Of a DNA stretch of 11,445 bases, positions 6,914-11,445 are shown one piece after another. Source of the DNA: Baffinella frigidus (taxonomy: Eukaryota; Cryptophyceae; Cryptomonadales; Baffinellaceae); NCBI GenBank assembly GCA_026770585.1, contig MU646691.1, positions 127,679-139,123 on the forward strand, read 5' to 3'. The notes beneath the pieces are model-generated. The model searched no databases and was not told the origin of the DNA. It saw only the letters and a program-made list of their open reading frames with translations. Each line of letters starts with the position of its first letter. The stretch's first letter is position 1. The position numbers and the translations under genes were made by a program.

Positions 6914-8549
6914 CTAGATGCAGACCAACAAACCTGCCCCAGCGGCCCCGGGGTTCCTGACCGTGAGCTTGGGCTTGAGCACGTCGGCGGCCTTGGCCAC
7001 AGCCTCCTTGTCGACAAAGTACTTTGAGATGGTCTGCCGCGCCTTGCGCTTCTCGGGGTCCCCTTTCGTCATCGAGGACTTCAGCAGCCCTGGGTTAGGG
7101 GTTAGGGTTTAGGGTTTGGGGTTTGGGGTTTAGGGTTTAGGGGTTAGGGGTTCGGGTTTAGGGTTTAGAGTTTAGGGTTTAGGGTTTAGGGTTTAGGGTT
7201 CAGGGTTTAGGATTTATGGTGTAGGGGTTCGGGTAAACCCTAAGGGTGAACCCTAAGGGTAAACCTTAAGAATCAACCCTAAGGGTCAACCCTAAGGGTC
7301 AACCCTAAACAGTAATACAAGCGCGCCCCGCCCGCTCCCCATCAATCGCGCTGCCCCTGCCGCCTCTGGGGGGGCGCCGCTTGCAAACTCCAAACCCGAA
7401 ACCCTAGTTCCCAGCTCTGCCTCACTCGGGCTCACCGACTTTTATCAAGTTGACGCTCTATCTTTGCTGAACAAATCCGTCAACTTTGGTGCGGAAACGA
7501 GCCCGGGCTCACCAAATTGGTTAGCCCAAATAGACTAAGACAGAGCTAGCGTTCCAGGAGGGAGCTTCTCCAAGAGGTAAACCTTAAACCCTAAACCCTA
7601 AACCCTAAACCCTATGACTTCCCGGGGAGCAGCCGCCTCTCGTTTTTTCCTTCTGCTCAAGGATGGAACCCCTCTGGGAAGCAGGGTTGCGCGCGTGGTC
7701 GACAACCCACCAACCCTCACGGACTGAGCAAATCGATGATTTTCGGCTTTCAATTTCTTCGAGGCAAAATGACTCCACGGACGCCGGAATCCGGCGGCCT
7801 CCAAGGGAAATACGTGACCTCAAATTCGAAAAATTGCTCAGGCTGTGGGGGTTGGTAGACGGCAGCCACACCGAACCGGCACCGGCCATCACGAACCCGC
7901 GCGCGGGATGGGTGGGTGCGTACGCTCAGCGATCATCGTGCAGTTCTCCCCCCCAGACTGGTACCCGGCGCCCTTGGCGCGGGAGGTGGTGACAGACTCG
8001 GGGTCAGCGCCGAACATGAGCAGCAGCACCACCATCTCCACATTGGCGTTCTCCGTCGCCACTTGCAGCGCCTGCCAGAACGCCCACAGCCCCGTCAGCC
8101 CCCACCGCGCCAGTTCACAAGCGTTCAGGTGCCGGGGAGTATCTGCGGGGGAGGGATTCGCAGGGGGGGATGGATTCCTGCTGGAGGGATCACGGAAGCG
8201 GGGGTGGGGCGAGCACCGTGATGCCAATGTACGCTCCATCGGGCGGTACTCCATCTGTCGCCAGTGCCGACGCCACGCCACACGGTCAGTCCACCACCAG
8301 AGATTCAATCCAATATCCTCTCAGAGCGAGAAGCCTTCTCCCAGCTGCGTCTGTGCGTGGGCGTAAGCGCAGTACTCTCGCACTCTCTCTACCATACAGG
8401 CGATGATCACAATGTCTGCAAAAGCTGTCGTTTGTGATATCCCGAAGGCAGGACGAACCTCTCAGGAACTTCCAGACACCGTAGAGGTCGCCATCTTGAA
8501 CGCGGCCGATCAGCTTGAAGGCGTAGGTGGACATCTTGTCGAGCCCCAT
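6914..8549 (-). CDS. Small ankyrin-repeat protein, four exons
   Basis: Exons on the minus strand: 8549-8459, 8254-8217, 8071-7924 and 7089-6914, with intron phases 1, 0 and 1 that fit together and total about 150 codons. Exon 1 starts at an ATG with an in-frame TGA 24 bases upstream and reads FKLIGRVQDGDLYGVWKFL, the first helix pair of an ankyrin repeat. Exon 2 gives DGVPPDGAYIGIT. Joining it to exon 3 creates a textbook second repeat, ITALQVATENANVEMVVLLL followed by MFGADPE. The rest of exon 3 (NCTMIAE) runs into exon 4, which is basic and helical (KGDPEKRKARQTISKYF, then AVAKAADVLKPKL) before TAG. Ankyrin repeats bind proteins; the partner is unknown. The last 15 codons follow a possible donor (ACG then GTCAGG), so the true C terminus may differ. 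Intron 3 (834 bp) contains a family-2 miniature element and telomere-like arrays, one ending right at its 3' splice site. Exons 1-3 are firm; exon 4 is supported by phase and composition. Confidence 0.75.
7090..7235 (+). repeat. TTTAGGG array ending at a minus-strand 3' splice site
   Basis: About 20 heptamer-like units, many exactly TTTAGGG, with TTTGGGG and TTCGGGT variants. On the minus strand it reads CCCTAAACCC...CCCTAACCCAG and stops exactly where ankyrin exon 4 starts (7089). Confidence 0.9.
7236..7310 (+). repeat. C-strand telomere-like units and 14-bp AACCCTAAGGGTCA repeats
   Basis: Directly follows the TTTAGGG array in opposite polarity. The unit AACCCTAAGGGTCA or near variants recurs about five times at 14-bp period and is itself palindromic around CCCTAAGGG. 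Confidence 0.85.
7412..7548. mobile_element. Miniature inverted-repeat element, family 2, copy F
   Basis: Left arm GCTCTGCCTCACTCGGGCTC, right arm ending AGACTAAGACAGAGC. The right border is TA and the left border CA. The centre has a second inverted pair (AAGTTGAC/GTCAACTT). It lies in ankyrin intron 3. Confidence 0.75.
7577..7614 (+). repeat. Short CCCTAAA array
   Basis: Five units, four exact. It lies in ankyrin intron 3 but in antisense orientation, unlike the 7090-7235 array. Confidence 0.9.
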
Positions 8550-8937
8550 CGTTGCGGCTGTTCTCCTGTCTCACCTGCCCAATCACAACTTGGATCAACA
8601 AGAGCCTTGCTCTCCAAACAAGTGCCGTGGATGGCACAAAAAAATCACACACACCCTGCCTGGTTCCCTGGACGCTCTGTGCCTGCTTCGCTCTGGCCAA
8701 TTCCACGTCCTCTCCTCTGCTCTCCTCGACACAGGAAGGGAGGGCCCACCTTGCACGCACGCTCGGTGGTTTCAAGGGGATGGTGGTTTCTAAAGGGTGC
8801 AAGTTTGAAAAAATGTGACTCATAACCTGCAGGTCTTGTTTGCCCTCCCAAAATGGCTCATAACCTAACAAAGATCCGGCCATCACGTAAAATTACTTTT
8901 AAGGGAGGCAGGGGATCGCCGGGGCGGGCGAGAAAGA
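8550..8937. promoter_or_regulatory. Divergent intergenic region between the ankyrin gene and UPF3
   Basis: 388 bp separate the two start codons, so both promoters and 5' leaders should lie here. The 10-bp motif CTCATAACCT occurs twice, at 8819-8828 and 8857-8866 (38 bp apart), and GGTGGTTTC also occurs twice (about 8765 and 8781). No TATA box is obvious. Upstream non-coding exons cannot be excluded. Confidence 0.5.
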
Positions 8938-11445
8938 ATGGCGCCAAACGAGGCAGCAGGTGGCGGCAAGGGCGCCCCGAAGACGAAGCTCAAGCTATGG
9001 CTTCGTGGTCTCCCCGCCAGCATGACCGAAGAGACCGCGCGCGAGGTGCAAGCGACCCAGCCCGCTCCCTTGGAACCCCCAGCCTCCAGCCTCTCGAAGG
9101 CTTGGTGGAGGGGGTGGGAATGCTCACCTTCTGGGTGCGAGGCGTTGACGCGCGGTGTTGTGGGTGGGGGGTGACACAGTTATGATGGTTTTGCAGCGCA
9201 CGAAACGAATCTGCAATCGCCGAACACTCCCTCGGAAGCTGTAACTTGAGCACAGACTGCGCCCCCGAGTTGCTGACGTGGGGAAGCGCTGCAGCTCCTG
9301 GAGACTCTGGTGCCGGCGTTCACGGATGGCAACAACATGGACTGGATGCGATTCGTTGCAGCCAACAAGCGGGTGCGCTCCTTTCGAGGCCTCCCCGTTG
9401 CGCCCGTGATCTAGGATCTCTGCTGGGGACGAGTTTGTGTCTGGATCCAGAGTGTCGATTCCGTATTGCCAGTGGGGCTTGGTAAATGGTCGCGTGCGCC
9501 ATCAGTGCAATTGCCTCGTCTCGAGGCAGGGCCGAACCCGCCCAGGCGCTCGTTTTGTCCTCTCCCTCCACCTTCTCTGCCGCAAACTTGGATTCAGTGC
9601 ATTCCAGTGGGCGCGGCGCTTGACGGTTTCGTGGCGGGAGCAGGTTCCGACAGCGACGCTGTACCTGCACCTCAAGAACGAGGAGGCGGTGTTCGGGGTG
9701 CACGCGAAGATGGAGGGGCACAAGGTGGCGGACGGCAAGGGCAAGGAGCACAAGGTGCTTGTGGAGTACGCGCCCTTCCTCAAGGTCCCGCGGCGAAAGG
9801 TATGCCGCCTACCCTCGCCTGAGAGTGATTTTTTTTTACTGGCACTCGGAAAAATTCATGATATCTGCCCTCTGTGCCGCCAGACAACCTACCCATGGCA
9901 TCCTTTCACCGCCACATCCCGCTTCCTAGCTCTGCCTCAGTTACTCTGGGCCCCGCATTAAATACATTTAGATGCTCTTTGTACTGGAGCGTTTACACGG
10001 AGTCCTGGTATAAATATATTTAGTAAGGAGCCTGGATTAAGTGAGGCAGAGCTAGGCCTCCTGCGTGGGATGTTCCCACTGTCAGAGGCAAACTCCTGCT
10101 CTCCCTCCTCTCTACCTGTGGCAGCACCTCCCTCGAGGGTTTGTGGGGGTTCACCCCTAACCCCGTGAACCCCCACAAACCCTAAACCCTAAACCCTACA
10201 CCCCACATCCCACACCCCGCAGCCTAAACCCTAAACCCTAACTCCTAACAGGCAGTGGACAAGAAAGAAGGCACGATCGAGAAAGAAGCATCTTATATCG
10301 CGTTTCTCGAAGAGCTGGAGAGGCGCAAGGAGGTCAAGACCGAGTCGGCGGAGGCCTGGCTGGAACGGCGGGACGCGGAGCAGAAAGAGGCGGCTGAGGC
10401 TGCTGTCGGCGTCATCAAGGTCCCCCCCCCGACGCTTTCCTTCGTGTATGCCACATAGCGGGCTACCAAGGCATTTCGTGAATCACCCACAAGTGGATAG
10501 CCCACACGACCCTACGATAGGCAATATGTAGGGACATAGGGTTGTTCCTACGGATATGCTTATCGATATTTGGTGGCTCAGCCACCAAGAACCCCTTGGT
10601 AGCCCGCTGTGTGGTGGGGGTGCCAGCCACGGCAAGTTTCTCGCGCCGCTTGTTTCTAGGACCGCTCGAGCAGAACGCGGCTCAACGCGCGGCAAGATCC
10701 AGGTGTTCAGGCGGGTGGCTCGCGCGAGCGTGTTGCGGAGACGCGGGCAGTGCGGGAAGGGTGACGCGGGGGCGAGCTGAAGAGCAAACAGTCGAAAATA
10801 TTTTTTTATATATTCAAACATATTTGTTAAATATAGCTTCTAATATTGGAAGCGCGCAGGTGGTGCACACGCCTCTACTGGACTTTATGCGCGAGAAGAA
10901 GGCGCGGGAATTGCGCGAGCGGAAGAAGCGCGAGGAGGAACGCCGCCTCAAGATCGATTCTCAGCTTGTGCGCGGTCGCGCGCCGCCGATACGTAGCTCT
11001 CCCCGCCCTGGCTCCCGAGAGAGAGAGAGTCAGACAGCCAGAGAGACAGGAGAGAGAGGAGAGAGAGAGAGAGAGAGAGAGCGAGGAGAGAGACAGAAAG
11101 AGGAGATAGCGAGAGAGAGAGACGCCACAACGTCCCGAAACATCCCTGAAAGCGTCTGCGGTGTGTGCTGCCATGCTGCCACGGGGTCGGGGAGGCTCGG
11201 ACGGTGCGTTAAAAGCGTGTCGGGTGTTGTGCAGGAGGAGGCGTAGGAGGAGGAGGCGTGGCGATGGCGCGCGGGCCGGTGGGCGTGGCGCCACGCGGAG
11301 GGGGAGTGGGGCCGGTAGGGGTCACGCCTCGCGGGGTTACAGGGGGGGCGGTCGGAGCGGTCCCACGTGGAGGGGGAGTGGGTCCCGTCGGAGCCGTCCC
11401 ACGCGGGGTCACAGGGGGTCCGGCGGGAATCGTCCCGCGCGGAGG
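8938..11445 (+). CDS. UPF3: UPF3, nonsense-mediated mRNA decay factor (Smg4/UPF3 family), multi-exon, 3' end not in window
   Basis: Regulator of nonsense-mediated decay; in the known family the N-terminal RNP-like domain binds UPF2 and links it to the exon junction complex. Exons read: 8938-9045, 9295-9372, 9644-9799, 10252-10419 and 10860 to about 10967-10992. All four introns have GT-AG ends and fall in phase 0 (249, 271, 452 and 440 bp). The ATG at 8938 opens a short Ala/Gly/Lys leader and then the first domain strand (KLKLWLRGLPASMTEE). Exon 3 carries TLYLHLKNEEAVFG and the family signature VLVEYAPFLKVPRRK. Exon 4 carries DKKEGTIEKEASYIAFLEEL and ESAEAWLERRDAEQ, and exon 5 TPLLDFMREKKA followed by an Arg/Lys/Glu helix. 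The motifs resemble plant UPF3 most. Exon 3 could instead begin at 9608 (12 more codons, better pyrimidine context, same phase). About 206 codons are secure. A phase-1 donor at 10993 joined to an acceptor at 11234 would add a Gly-rich repeat tail; the phase-0 donor at 10968 joined there would give a stop after EEA. Introns 3 and 4 each hold a miniature transposon. Confidence 0.88.
9927..10054. mobile_element. Miniature inverted-repeat element, family 2, copy G
   Basis: TAGCTCTGCCTCAGT...AAGTGAGGCAGAGCTA, TA-bordered, 128 bp, AT-rich interior (TAAATACATTTA, as in copy D). It lies in UPF3 intron 3. Confidence 0.9.
10137..10182. repeat. Perfect 18-bp-stem hairpin
   Basis: GGGTTTGTGGGGGTTCAC, loop CCCTAACCCC, then GTGAACCCCCACAAACCC. 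The right arm runs into the telomere-like array of UPF3 intron 3. Confidence 0.92.
10177..10250 (+). repeat. CCCTAAA array forming the 3' end of UPF3 intron 3
   Basis: CCCTAAA units, then CCCACATCCCACACCCCGCAG, then more CCCTAAA units, then CTAACTCCTAACAG at the 3' splice site (exon 4 starts at 10252). CTAAC supplies plausible branch points and the C-runs a pyrimidine-rich stretch. Confidence 0.88.
10451..10614. mobile_element. Miniature inverted-repeat element, family 3, copy I
   Basis: CCACATAGCGGGCTACCAAG, then GC, paired with CCTTGGTAGCCCGCTGTGTG, then G; 164 bp. An inner perfect palindrome TGGTGGCTCAGCCACCA lies at 10571-10587. It lies in UPF3 intron 4. Confidence 0.9.
11017..11123 (+). 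repeat. (GA)n microsatellite
   Basis: Long GA runs broken by CAGACAGCC and GCGAGG. Most likely the next UPF3 intron; frames read across it are Arg/Glu noise. Confidence 0.85.
11285..11445 (+). repeat. 36-bp tandem repeat with a CCACGCGG core, coding Pro-Arg-Gly on either strand
   Basis: About 4.5 units of 36 bp, alternating between two subtypes, so the higher-order unit is 72 bp. In one plus-strand frame it reads VAPRGGGVGPVG, VTPRGVTGGAVG, AVPRGGGVGPVG, AVPRGVTGGPAG. The minus strand is also open and reads TPRG/PPPRG repeats. The array is cut by the window end. It may be the C-terminal exon of UPF3 (acceptor at 11233-11234). Confidence 0.75.

Noticed and set aside
6435-6917. 160-codon plus-strand open frame with a poly-Glu run
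   Set aside because: The open frame is created by the AAG/AGG tract; its flanks show no protein-like composition or motif, and no splice context supports it.
7236-7310. CRISPR-like regular repeats
   Set aside because: Units are 14 bp without unique spacers and derive from telomere-type sequence in a eukaryotic context.
7598-7892. Extra ankyrin exons between exon 3 and exon 4, for example a Lys/Glu-rich segment before a GTGAGG donor near 7708
   Set aside because: The possible exons are short, their phases are ambiguous, and direct joining of exon 3 to exon 4 already agrees in phase.
8403-8886. Long open frames on both strands over the ankyrin exon 1 region and the divergent spacer
   Set aside because: Shadow frames; the ankyrin exon in the correct frame explains the coding signal, and the rest lacks recognisable motifs.
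11209-11412. Minus-strand Pro-Arg-Gly-repeat protein
   Set aside because: It mirrors the plus-strand repeat because the core is nearly palindromic; the adjacent UPF3 gene favours the plus strand, though this is not settled.

Overview
The window reads as nuclear DNA of a eukaryote, most likely a photosynthetic protist or alga. The reasons are spliced genes with GT-AG introns, no bacterial-style operons, many arrays built on the plant-type telomere heptamer CCCTAAA/TTTAGGG, and a UPF3 gene whose motifs look closest to plant UPF3. The species cannot be named from the sequence. Most of the window is repeats; only about 1.3 kb can be supported as coding.

Left part (1-2880). Degenerate CCCTAAA-type arrays surround one plausible Gln-rich exon (149-283) and include 13 perfect tandem CCCTAAA copies (593-683). 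A possible 54-bp minus-strand exon lies at 728-781. A 441-bp element with 24-bp inverted ends follows (987-1427). Then come three copies of a palindromic, TA-flanked miniature element (family 1; 1772-1887, 2204-2323, 2342-2464).

Middle (2880-4890). A TTTGGGG array is followed by a 181-bp near-perfect foldback (3187-3367), a stretch with weak coding signal, local direct repeats, one copy of a second TA-flanked miniature family (4114-4240), one copy of a third family (4427-4587) and a 118-bp inverted-repeat element (4758-4875).

Right part (4888-11445). Three gene models are supported. On the minus strand is a small single-pass membrane protein of unknown family (5927 down to at least 4888). 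Also on the minus strand is a compact ankyrin-repeat protein in four exons (8549 down to 6914). On the plus strand is UPF3, the Smg4/UPF3 nonsense-mediated decay factor (8938 to beyond the window end), with five confident exons and perhaps a Gly/Pro-Arg-Gly-repeat C-terminal exon. The ankyrin gene and UPF3 are divergent, with 388 bp between their start codons.

The most notable pattern is the content of the introns. With these models, six miniature inverted-repeat elements lie in or next to introns, and one of them (5641-5785) makes up most of a 174-bp intron. Telomere-like CCCTAAA arrays end directly at the 3' splice sites of two unrelated genes on opposite strands, in both cases with the C-rich strand in the sense of the transcript. 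There they could supply CTAAC/CTAAAC branch points and pyrimidine-rich sequence. No tRNA, rRNA, CRISPR array or complete transposase gene was seen.
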